This document shows, piece by piece, positions 44,661 through 52,553 of a stretch of 64,000 bases of DNA. A model generated the notes under the pieces. It worked only from the letters and a program-made list of their open reading frames with translations, ran no database searches and was not told the DNA's origin. Location of the stretch: positions 20,706 to 84,705 of the forward strand of contig NZ_JAPFGY010000015.1 of assembly GCF_026586795.1 (NCBI RefSeq), written 5' to 3'. A program made the position numbers and the translations under genes. Every line of letters starts with the position of its first letter. Position 1 is the stretch's first letter. The DNA comes from Erythrobacter sp. WG (GTDB lineage: Bacteria > Pseudomonadota > Alphaproteobacteria > Sphingomonadales > Sphingomonadaceae).

Positions 44661-46376
44661 ATGCGCCTGTTTCCCGCCCTCCTCGCCCCGCTGGCCCTCG
44701 CTCTGACGGGCTGCGCCACCGCCCCGACCCTTGCCACCGCAAAGCCGGTCAGCGCCTCTGCCGGAGCGGTGAGCAGCGCCGATCCGCGCGCCTCGGCGGC
44801 CGGCGAGGCGATCCTCGCGCAAGGCGGCTCGGCGGTCGATGCGGCGATCGCGGTGATGCTGGCGCTGACCGTGGTCGAGCCGCAGAGCTCGGGCATCGGC
44901 GGCGGCGGCTTCATGGTGCGCGGCGACGCGAAGACCGGCCGGATCGTCACTTACGACGGGCGCGAGACCGCGCCTGCCGCGGCAACGCCGACCCGCTTCC
45001 TCGACGCGCAAGGCAAGCTTCTGAACCGTGAGACACGGGTGTTCTCGGGCCTCAGCGTGGGCGTGCCGGGGAACCTCGCGCTCGCCGCCAAGGCCCATGC
45101 CGAGCACGGCAAGCTGCCCTGGGAGAAACTGTTCGCCCCCGCCATCGCACTCGCCGAGAACGGCTTTGCGATGAACCGGCGGCTCCACGATTCGCTCGCC
45201 CAGAACAAGGGCCGCGCCGACAAGTCGGAGACTGCCCGTGCGGTGTTCTTCGGAGAGGGCGGCAATCCGCTTGCCGTGGGCGCCACCGTCCGGATTCCCG
45301 CCCTCGCCGCGACCTTCCGCGCACTCGCCAAGGAGGGGCCGCAGGCGTTCTATTCCAGCAAGCCCGCCGCCGAGCTTGCCGCCCATGTCGCCGCCGCCAC
45401 GCCGCAGGACGGGCGCATGACCGCCGCCGACGTCACCGGCTACACCGCCAAGGAGCGACCGCCCGTCTGCACCCGCTACCGGGTCTACCGGATCTGCGGC
45501 ATGGGCCCGCCGTCCTCGGGCGGCATCGCGGTCGCGCAGATGCTCGGGCAGCTCGAACGCTTCGATCTGGCCGCGATGGGCCCGGACAGCCCCGTCTTCT
45601 GGCACTTGTTCATCGAGAGCCAGCGCCTCGCCTATGCCGACCGCGAGCTCTACACCGGGGATTCCGATTTCGTCGCGGTGCCCGTCGCCGGGCTGGTCGA
45701 TCCCGCCTACATCGCCAGCCGCTCGGCGCTGATCTCGGTCGATAGCACGCTCGCCAAGGTCGAGGCCGGGGTTCCCCCCGGCGCCCCGCTCGCGCGCGGC
45801 GACGGGCCCGAGGAGCCGGAGCACGGCACCACCCACTTCGCGGTGGTCGATGCGCAGGGCCATGCCGTCAGCTACACCTCGACGATCGAGGGCGCCTTCG
45901 GTTCGGGCCTGCATTTCAAGGGCTTCTACCTCAACAACGAGCTGACCGATTTCACCCTGACCCCCGAGGCGCAGGGGAAGCCGGTCGCCAACCGGGTGGA
46001 GGGCGGCAAGCGCCCGCGCTCCTCGATGGCGCCGACCATTATCTTCGACGCGGCGGGCAAGCCGGTGCTGGTGATCGGCGCGGCGGGCGGCCCGACCATC
46101 CCGGTCACCGTCGCGCGCGGCATCATCGGGGTGCTCGACTTCAAGCTCGGCGCGCAGGAGGCGCTCGCCCTGCCCTTCGCGATGTCCTTCGGCGAGGCGC
46201 TGCTGATCGAGGACGGCACGGCGCTGGTGGGGATGCGGGCGGAGCTCGAGCGGCTCGGCCACAAGGGCATTCGCGCCGGCGCTGCGCCGATCAAGGGCAA
46301 TGCGCTCGGCCTCAGGGCAGACGGCACCTGGGAGGTGGCGACCGAGCCGCGCATGGCCGCCGCTGTCACCCCCTGA
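44661..46376 (+). CDS. ggt: Gamma-glutamyltransferase lipoprotein
   Basis: A 571-residue N-terminal nucleophile hydrolase precursor. Lipobox ALALTGCATA makes it an envelope lipoprotein. Autoprocessing occurs at the first Thr of EHGTTHFAVVDAQGHAVS, the nucleophile of the small subunit; PSSGGIAVAQML and the late RPRSSMAPTIIF are also conserved. It degrades extracytoplasmic glutathione and gamma-glutamyl compounds. ATG 44661 is 8 bp after pyrD. Confidence 0.94.
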   Translation: MRLFPALLAPLALALTGCATAPTLATAKPVSASAGAVSSADPRASAAGEAILAQGGSAVDAAIAVMLALTVVEPQSSGIGGGGFMVRGDAKTGRIVTYDGRETAPAAATPTRFLDAQGKLLNRETRVFSGLSVGVPGNLALAAKAHAEHGKLPWEKLFAPAIALAENGFAMNRRLHDSLAQNKGRADKSETARAVFFGEGGNPLAVGATVRIPALAATFRALAKEGPQAFYSSKPAAELAAHVAAATPQDGRMTAADVTGYTAKERPPVCTRYRVYRICGMGPPSSGGIAVAQMLGQLERFDLAAMGPDSPVFWHLFIESQRLAYADRELYTGDSDFVAVPVAGLVDPAYIASRSALISVDSTLAKVEAGVPPGAPLARGDGPEEPEHGTTHFAVVDAQGHAVSYTSTIEGAFGSGLHFKGFYLNNELTDFTLTPEAQGKPVANRVEGGKRPRSSMAPTIIFDAAGKPVLVIGAAGGPTIPVTVARGIIGVLDFKLGAQEALALPFAMSFGEALLIEDGTALVGMRAELERLGHKGIRAGAAPIKGNALGLRADGTWEVATEPRMAAAVTP

Positions 46377-46493
46377 GCATCGCACCGCTGCGGGTGCTTG
46401 CCGCTACGGCAATGACCTTATAATCAGGGCCCCGCACGCGGGCCGCACCGAGCCTTGCGAACCATAACCTGAAGGGACCAGGAGCCTTTGCCA

Positions 46494-48377
46494 GTGCATT
46501 CCCCCACGCTGCCCCATGCATCGCGCGCCGTCGCCAACCCCGCCGACCCGCAGATGCTGCAGGACATCGACAACGCGCAGAACCTCGTCCAGCTGTTCCT
46601 GAAGCGCGCGGACGAGAAGGGTGACGCGCCCTTCCTCGGCCACAAGAGCGGCGGACAGTGGGTCACGCAGTCGTGGCGCGAAGCCGCAGAGAAGGTGTGC
46701 CTGCTCGCCGAGAGCCTGCGCCGCCTCGGCCTCGAGGACGGCGACCGCGTCGCGCTGGTCTCGGAAAACCGCCCCGAATGGTGCATCGCCGACCTCGCGA
46801 TCATGGCGGCCGGGTGCATCACGGTGCCCACCTACACCACCAACACCCGCCGCGATCACGCGCACATCCTCGACAATTCGGGCGCGCGCGCGGTGTTCGT
46901 CTCGAACGAGAAGCTGCTCGCCCCGCTGGTCGGCGCGATCAGCCAGACCGGGCTTGTCGAGCATGTCATCGGCATCGACGCGCTGAAGCCGCGCCAGGCG
47001 GGGAGCTTTACCTATCACGGCTGGGAAAGCCTCGTTACCGGCGACGTCGCGGCCGCGCGCGCGGCGGTGGACGAGCGCATCGCGCGCATCGAGCGATCCG
47101 AGACCGCCTGCCTCATCTACACCAGCGGCACCGGCGGCGCGCCGCGCGGGGTGATGCAGCATCACGGCGCGATCCTGTGCAACGTCGCGGGTGCGGCCGA
47201 AGTGCTGATCGAGGATTTCGGCATTCACGACGAACGCTTCCTGTCCTTCCTTCCGCTCTCCCACGCCTACGAGCATTCGGGCGGGCAATACTTGCCCATC
47301 GGCGTCGGTGCGGAGATCTTCTATTCCGAAGGCCTCGAGAAGCTCGCCAGCAACATTGAGGAAACGCGCCCCACGCTGATGGTGGTCGTGCCCCGCCTGT
47401 TCGAAGTGCTGCGCACCCGGATCATGAAGCAGGTCGAAAAGCAGGGCAAGGTCGCCAACTTCATGATGGACAACGCCCTCAAGATCGCCGGCAATGCGCG
47501 CGACGGCAAGAAGCGCCTGCGTGACCGGCCGATGGACTTCCTCGTCGAGAAGACCCTGCGGCCCAAAATCCGCCAGAAGTTCGGCGGGCGGATCAAGGCG
47601 ATGGTTTCAGGCGGCGCGCCGCTCAATCCCGAAGTCGGCAACTTCTTCGACGCGATGGGCCTCACCATGCTCCAGGGCTACGGCCAGACCGAAGCGGGGC
47701 CGGTGATCAGCTGCAACCGGCCGAAGGTCGGCCTCAAGATGGACACCGTCGGCCCGCCCCTGCGCGGCGTCGACGTGCGGATCGCCGACGACGGCGAGAT
47801 CCTCGTGCGCGGCGAACTTGTGATGCACGGCTACTGGCGCAACGAGGCCGAGACCGCGCGCACCTTGAAGGTCGATCCCGCCGATCCCATGGGCCTGCCG
47901 TGGCTCCACACCGGCGACATCGGGCACCTCGACGCCAAGGGCCGGATCGTCATCACCGACCGCAAGAAGGACATGATTGTCAACGACAAGGGCGACAACA
48001 TCGCCCCGCAGAAGGTCGAGGGGATGCTGACGCTCCAGCCCGAGATCGCGCAGGCGATGGTGAGCGGCGACAAGCGTCCCTATGTGGTCGGCCTGATCGT
48101 CCCCGATGCCGAATGGGCGGTCGAATGGGCGCGCGCCAACGGCGAGAGGTTCGACCTGAAGGCGCTCCAGGAGCTCCCCGCCTTCAAGAACGCGGTGCGC
48201 GCAGCGGTCGACCGCACCAACGCCGATCTTTCGGTGATCGAAAAGGTCCGCCAGTTCGCCTTCGCGGACGAGGCCTTCACCATCGAGAACGAGGAGATGA
48301 CCCCCTCGATGAAGATCCGCCGCCACAAGATCCGCGAGCGGTATCAGGAGCGGATCGACGGGCTGTACCGGGGGTGA
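46494..48377 (+). CDS. Long-chain acyl-CoA synthetase (AMP-binding)
   Basis: A 627-residue adenylate-forming ligase. The P-loop-like motif is LIYTSGTGGAPRGVMQHH, lacking the second Thr of the usual TSGTTG; the core GYGQTEAGPVIS, LHTGDIGHLDAKG and DRKKDMIVNDKGDNIAP motifs are intact. It activates fatty acids for beta-oxidation or lipid synthesis. GTG 46494 lies 9 nt after AGGAG and is preferred to TTG 46488. Confidence 0.9.
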   Translation: MHSPTLPHASRAVANPADPQMLQDIDNAQNLVQLFLKRADEKGDAPFLGHKSGGQWVTQSWREAAEKVCLLAESLRRLGLEDGDRVALVSENRPEWCIADLAIMAAGCITVPTYTTNTRRDHAHILDNSGARAVFVSNEKLLAPLVGAISQTGLVEHVIGIDALKPRQAGSFTYHGWESLVTGDVAAARAAVDERIARIERSETACLIYTSGTGGAPRGVMQHHGAILCNVAGAAEVLIEDFGIHDERFLSFLPLSHAYEHSGGQYLPIGVGAEIFYSEGLEKLASNIEETRPTLMVVVPRLFEVLRTRIMKQVEKQGKVANFMMDNALKIAGNARDGKKRLRDRPMDFLVEKTLRPKIRQKFGGRIKAMVSGGAPLNPEVGNFFDAMGLTMLQGYGQTEAGPVISCNRPKVGLKMDTVGPPLRGVDVRIADDGEILVRGELVMHGYWRNEAETARTLKVDPADPMGLPWLHTGDIGHLDAKGRIVITDRKKDMIVNDKGDNIAPQKVEGMLTLQPEIAQAMVSGDKRPYVVGLIVPDAEWAVEWARANGERFDLKALQELPAFKNAVRAAVDRTNADLSVIEKVRQFAFADEAFTIENEEMTPSMKIRRHKIRERYQERIDGLYRG

Positions 48378-48395
48378 GGGGTTAGCCCTATCCTG

Positions 48396-48423
48396 TCACC
48401 CCGGGCTTGATCCGGGGTCCGGC
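48396..48423. repeat. Palindromic repeat, family A, half copy
   Basis: CCCCGGGCTTGATCCGGGGT is the family A right-arm sequence. It contains the stop codon and last residues of the overlapping minus-strand gene and is only one arm of the element. Confidence 0.8.
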
Positions 48424-48914
48424 TTTTTCAGTTCGGCGATGACTGCTGCGTTCTGCATCAGATTGCGGACCTGATCCGTGATCGACCGTCCATCGTTCGT
48501 CGCTACCCGCAGGAGCTCGCGGCACTCATCCTCGGTCCATAGGCGATCCGGCGTGACGTCATGACGGTTCAGCGGGAGGTGGCGGGTCAGGAAGAAGCGG
48601 TTCCCGGTACTATCGTGAACAACCATGATGGTTGCATGCGCCAAGAGGTGACGTAGCGGACGAAAGGAACGCCACCGCTCGATCCTTCGCAGAAGGGTGT
48701 GGCATCGCTTGTCCGTGGCCCGCTCAAGCCGGTTGCAGATCAGCTGGAGGCTCGAGAGCGGCCCCTTGTCGACCGGCAAGTCGAGAGCGATGCAAAACTG
48801 TCCTATCGCCCGCTCGCCCTGAGCAAACTGGGCAAGCACTCGGCCCAGCCATTCAAAAGGTTCGAGCGCGGCGGAGTGTCCCTCCGTCGCAGCAACGGGA
48901 AGCTGCTCGGACAT
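48396..48914 (-). CDS. Hypothetical protein with repeat-derived C-terminus
   Basis: A 172-residue soluble protein of unknown family. Somewhat A+T-enriched, mixed helical pattern (GQFCIALDLPVDKG, LLRRIERWRSFRPLRHLLAHA). Its final KKPDPGSSPG and TGA stop are read through the family A half repeat, suggesting the original end was overwritten. It is convergent with the acyl-CoA synthetase. Confidence 0.6.
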   Translation of the reverse strand: MSEQLPVAATEGHSAALEPFEWLGRVLAQFAQGERAIGQFCIALDLPVDKGPLSSLQLICNRLERATDKRCHTLLRRIERWRSFRPLRHLLAHATIMVVHDSTGNRFFLTRHLPLNRHDVTPDRLWTEDECRELLRVATNDGRSITDQVRNLMQNAAVIAELKKPDPGSSPG

Positions 48915-48965
48915 CTGGTGGGTCTATGATGTAAGCACTTAAACCTTCGTGACCGACCTCTGCCC

Positions 48966-49556
48966 TCAGTAAGGCGGCTTCGCCTTCTCCCGCTGCGCTC
49001 TCGCCGCGGCGGTCCACCACGCGAGATCGTCAGCGAAGCGCGGGAACTGCTTCTCGAGCGCCTTTCCGCCGTCACCTGTCGGCTCGCCGCCCTCGCCGAG
49101 CGCATCGCCGATCGGCCCCACCGCGATGGTGCTTGAGACGACAACCATGCCCATCTCGCCGAGGATGTCGCGCCATGCCAGGCCTGCGCGCACCCCGCCG
49201 AGCCGCCCCGCCGAGTAACTGACGATGGCGGCGGGGCGCCAGAACCATTCCTCGAGGAAGTGGTCGGTGAGGTTCTTGAGGCCCGGCTGCACGCTCCAGT
49301 TGTATTCGCCGACCACGAACAGGAAGGCGTCCGCCGCGCGGATCTTGCCTGCGAGCGTCGCCATCGCTTGCGGAGCCTCGCCCTGCGGGTATTCCTTGTA
49401 CATCCGGTCGAGCATCGGGAGGTCCACCGCCCTGGCGTCGATCAGCTCCACATCGGCCCCGCGCGCGGCAAGTTTGCGGACGCAATACTCGGCAAGGCGG
49501 ATGCCCTGCCGGTCACGGCGGTAGGACCCGTAGAACACGAGGATGCGGTCGGCCAT
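48966..49556 (-). CDS. NAD(P)H-dependent FMN reductase
   Basis: A 196-residue flavodoxin-like reductase. The FMN loop is GSYRRDRQGIRLAEY, and FVVGEYNWSVQPGLKNLTDH is the characteristic second flavin-binding segment. Cytoplasmic, single domain. ATG 49556 has AAGGAG 7 nt upstream and is preferred over 49562. Confidence 0.9.
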   Translation of the reverse strand: MADRILVFYGSYRRDRQGIRLAEYCVRKLAARGADVELIDARAVDLPMLDRMYKEYPQGEAPQAMATLAGKIRAADAFLFVVGEYNWSVQPGLKNLTDHFLEEWFWRPAAIVSYSAGRLGGVRAGLAWRDILGEMGMVVVSSTIAVGPIGDALGEGGEPTGDGGKALEKQFPRFADDLAWWTAAARAQREKAKPPY

Positions 49557-49674
49557 CGGCAATCTCCTTCGCGCGCCACGCTAGCGGCAAGCGGCGGCGA
49601 AAGCTTGTCACAAATCGGCGACCCGCGCCGCGCGCACGACCCCCGCTCGGAGACGGGCGGCCTGGACCCTCGCC

Positions 49675-49848
49675 ATGACCACCGGGATCGACGCCCTCAC
49701 CGGGCGGGAAAAGCAGACCCTGCGGCTGATTCTGCGCGGGCACGACGCGAAATCGGCTGCGCTCGAGCTCGCCCTCTCGGTGCACACCATCAACGAGCGG
49801 CTGCGCGAGGAGGGTGCTTGGAAGGTGTCGGGGATCGTCTTCAATTGA
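49675..49848 (+). pseudogene. Truncated LuxR-type HTH regulator
   Basis: The 57 codons read MTTGIDALTGREKQTLRLILRGHDAKSAALELALSVHTINERLRE and then an unrelated short tail ending in IVFN-stop. Intact sphingomonad homologues continue past NERLR with a further helix and a C-terminal domain, so the gene is broken just after the recognition helix. It may still bind DNA, but is best viewed as a remnant. Confidence 0.75.
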
Positions 49849-49981
49849 GGGCAGGGCCTGCGGCAGAGCCGCAGGCTGACGTCAGACGGGTTCGGCGGGC
49901 TAGCGCCGCCGACCCGCTGGCCGCGAGGCGGGCTGGCGCTGCGCGCCACCGCCTTGCAGCGGGGCTGCGCGGCTGCCCGCC

Positions 49982-50704
49982 TCAATACATATGCTGCCCG
50001 CCGTTGATGCTCATGGTCGAGCCGGTCATGAATCCGCCGTTCTCGCTCGTGAGGAAGGCGACGCCGCGGGCGATTTCCTCGGCCATGCCGAGCCGGCCGA
50101 CGGGGATCTTGGCGACGATCTTTTCCAGCACCGCAGGCGGCACGGCGGCGACCATGTCGGTATCGATATAGCCCGGCGCGATCGCGTTCACCGTCACCCC
50201 GAACTTCGCGCCCTCCTGCGCCAAGGCCTTGGTAAAGCCGTGAATTCCACTCTTCGCCGCGGCGTAGTTGACCTGCCCGTATTGCCCCGCCTGGCCGTTG
50301 ATCGAGCCGATGTTGACGATCCGCCCCCAGCCCCTCTCGCGCATCCCGGGGAAGGTCGCCTTGGCCATGTTGAAGCACCCGCCGAGGTTGATGCGCAGCA
50401 CCTCATTCCAGTCGTCATAGCTCATCTTGTGGAGCGTCCCGTCGCGGGTCACGCCGGCGTTGTTGACGACGATGTCGATCGGGCCGAACTCGGCCTCGAC
50501 CCGGGCGCAGCCTTCGAGCGTCGCCTCGTGGTCGCCCACGTCCCATTTGTAGGCCCGGATCCCCGTTTCCGCCGTGAAGGCCCGCGCCTTTTCCTCATTG
50601 CCGGCGTAATTGGCGATGACGATATGCCCCTGCCGCTGGAGCCGCTTGCAGATCGCCTCCCCGATCCCGCGCGTTCCTCCGGTGACGATGGCTACTCGGC
50701 CCAT
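49982..50704 (-). CDS. phaB: Acetoacetyl-CoA reductase (PhaB)
   Basis: A 240-residue NADPH-dependent short-chain dehydrogenase. Cofactor loop TGGTRGIGEAI; catalytic Ser in VNIGSINGQAGQYGQVNYAAAKSG with Tyr and Lys in the YxxxK; the ending is typical for PHB reductases (FMTGSTMSINGGQHMY). It supplies (R)-3-hydroxybutyryl-CoA for polymer synthesis. No phaA or phaC is adjacent. Confidence 0.92.
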   Translation of the reverse strand: MGRVAIVTGGTRGIGEAICKRLQRQGHIVIANYAGNEEKARAFTAETGIRAYKWDVGDHEATLEGCARVEAEFGPIDIVVNNAGVTRDGTLHKMSYDDWNEVLRINLGGCFNMAKATFPGMRERGWGRIVNIGSINGQAGQYGQVNYAAAKSGIHGFTKALAQEGAKFGVTVNAIAPGYIDTDMVAAVPPAVLEKIVAKIPVGRLGMAEEIARGVAFLTSENGGFMTGSTMSINGGQHMY

Positions 50705-50779
50705 GGCATTTCTCCCCTTCCTTCAATCCGTTCCGAAGGGAGCACCATAGCGTGCCGTAGGGGAAGGGGAAGCCGCGAA

Positions 50780-50870
50780 TAGCTATGCCGCAAAGCGGGT
50801 GCGAGCGAGGGCAAGGCGGGGTCTGGGAGGGGGCAAGCAGGGGTCAAGGCAGGCGCAAGGGCGCGCAATG
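50780..50870. repeat. Periodic C/T-rich tract upstream of phaB
   Basis: The minus strand shows quasi-repeated CCTTGCxCC / CCTTGACCCC / CTTGCCCCC / CCTTGCCC units spaced about 10-12 nt, upstream of the phaB start. It resembles in style the 11-bp array next to parS but is much less regular. Confidence 0.4.
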
Positions 50871-50932
50871 GGGCCGCTGCGCAAACCACCCGCCAGAACA
50901 AGAGAAATGCCTACAGGGAGGCTGGGCTCAGA

Positions 50933-51703
50933 TCAGAACTTGATCTGCGTGCCGACGTAGACCGCCTGGCTGTCCTTGACCGCATTGGTCAGCGGGTTGA
51001 GCCGATCGCGCTCCTTGGAATAGCGCACGCCGGCCATCACGTTGAGGTTGCGCGACAGGCTGTAGCTGCCGCCCACGCCGACATTCTCCTGCCCGACCGA
51101 ATCGAGCGTGTTCGGCGAACGTCCGGCGATCTCGCGATCCTCGAGCTCAATGCGGGGCTGGAGGCGCGAGGGCTTGTCGGCGGCGACAGGCTTCGAGGGT
51201 TCGAGGCGGGCGAGGTCCGGCACGTCGATGGTGCGCACGCTCGCCGAGAGATCGACGCTGCGCGCGAAGCTCTGCACGCCGCGCGCGGCGCCGAGCTGGA
51301 ACTTGCTGCCATCGAGCGCGGCGAGGCTGGTGACGCGGCCCGACACCGCTTCGGGCGCCTTGCGCACCGCGACGATCCGCGCCGCATCGTCATCGACGCG
51401 CACCGCGACCGTCACCGTGCGCAGGCCGGTGACCGGCGGCGCGCTGGCGGGGGTGAAGTGGATGCCGCGTTCCCGCGCCTTGTCGGCGACGCGCGCGGCG
51501 AGCGCGGGGTCGACCGAGGCCGGGGTGAAGCGGCCGATGCCCAGCGCCTGCATCGAGGCCGCCGCGCGGGCAGGCGCATCGCCGGCCAGCGCCAGCCCCG
51601 CGGTCGGCATGGACAGTGCCAGCGCACCGCAGGCCGCCGCGTTCAGGGCGACGAGCGGAAGCGGATACCGCCCCCCTGCCATCCTGTTGCGCAAGCCTGT
51701 CAT
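50933..51703 (-). CDS. Secreted / outer-membrane-like hypothetical protein
   Basis: A 256-residue protein with an N-terminal signal-like region (LPLVALNAAACGALALSMP) and a C-terminus with porin-like alternating strands ending in aromatic VYVGTQIKF, as in outer-membrane beta-barrel proteins; SLSRNLNVMAGVRYSKERDR is also barrel-like. The middle is polar without a known domain. ATG 51703 has GGGAAGAAG upstream. Confidence 0.65.
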   Translation of the reverse strand: MTGLRNRMAGGRYPLPLVALNAAACGALALSMPTAGLALAGDAPARAAASMQALGIGRFTPASVDPALAARVADKARERGIHFTPASAPPVTGLRTVTVAVRVDDDAARIVAVRKAPEAVSGRVTSLAALDGSKFQLGAARGVQSFARSVDLSASVRTIDVPDLARLEPSKPVAADKPSRLQPRIELEDREIAGRSPNTLDSVGQENVGVGGSYSLSRNLNVMAGVRYSKERDRLNPLTNAVKDSQAVYVGTQIKF

Positions 51704-52045
51704 GCTTCTTCCCTGTCGCCTTTGTCCAATACAGGGCCGTTGCCCTGGCCTATCCAACCTGAACCGCGAATGAGTCGCGCTTCTGCAAGTCCATGCAATA
51801 GGCACGCGGTGAGCCGTTGCAATGGCCTGTGCCCATGTTGCGCGGATTCGCCTTAACCTGTGGCAGCATGCACACAGAAATGCTGCACAATCCTGAATTC
51901 AGCCTGGGTAAAGCCCCGGGCCGCTCCACAAGCGGCACGCCTCCGCTCCGACGCGCCGTCCCCGGCCCCGGCGCGGTTGTGCTTGCCGCGAGGGGCCTTG
52001 CCACTATAGAGCGGGCCCGCAACACATAACGAGGATGATCCGGCT
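51704..52045. other. 342-bp intergenic region upstream of leuS operon
   Basis: No gene is supported. It contains an imperfect repeat GCAGCAT-10 nt-ATGCTGC (51863-51886), a strong-looking plus-strand promoter (51983-52010) and the leader of the DUF3576 gene. The other half separates it from the divergent outer-membrane protein gene. Confidence 0.75.
51983..52010 (+). promoter_or_regulatory. Predicted promoter for DUF3576-leuS-lptE-holA
   Basis: TTGCCG (51983-51988), 16-bp spacer, TATAGA (52005-52010), about 35 nt before the GTG start of the first gene. The -10 matches well; the -35 is one base from TTGACG-type sequence. Confidence 0.55.
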
Positions 52046-52528
52046 GTGACACGCGCCACCTTCGCCCCTTTCCGCCCGGCCCGCATCGGCTCGATCGGCG
52101 CCCGCGCCTGCGGTATCGTCCTGCTCGGCGGGGCGCTGGCGGTGCTCCCGGCCTGCGGCGGGGGCGATCGCCCCAAGACCGATCTCCAGGCGGCGCAGAT
52201 CAACACCATCGGGGTGAACTCCTACCTGTGGCGCGCCGCGCTCGAGACGGTGAGCTTCGCGCCGCTGGTGCAGGCGGACAGCAATGGCGGGGTGATCGTC
52301 ACCGACTGGTACGCCAACCCCGCGAACCCGACCGAGCGGGTCAAGCTGACCGTCACCATCCTCGACCAGGACCTGCGCGCCGATGCGCTGCGCGTCACCG
52401 CCAGCCGCCAGGTCAGCGCGAACGGCGCGTGGACCGAGGCCCCGGTGCAGGCGGCGACGGTGCAGAAGCTCGAGGACATCATCCTCACCAAGGCCCGCGA
52501 CCTGCGCCGCCAGTCGCTGAAGTCCTGA
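52046..52528 (+). CDS. DUF3576 domain lipoprotein
   Basis: A 160-residue lipoprotein (AVLPACGGG, Cys about 37). The conserved [21 protein letters not shown] stretch is the DUF3576 signature found before leuS in many alphaproteobacteria. Probably envelope-linked; molecular role unknown. GTG start 52046, then 25 bp to leuS. Confidence 0.88.
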   Translation: MTRATFAPFRPARIGSIGARACGIVLLGGALAVLPACGGGDRPKTDLQAAQINTIGVNSYLWRAALETVSFAPLVQADSNGGVIVTDWYANPANPTERVKLTVTILDQDLRADALRVTASRQVSANGAWTEAPVQAATVQKLEDIILTKARDLRRQSLKS

Positions 52529-52553
52529 GCCCCGCCACACCGGAACCTTCCGC

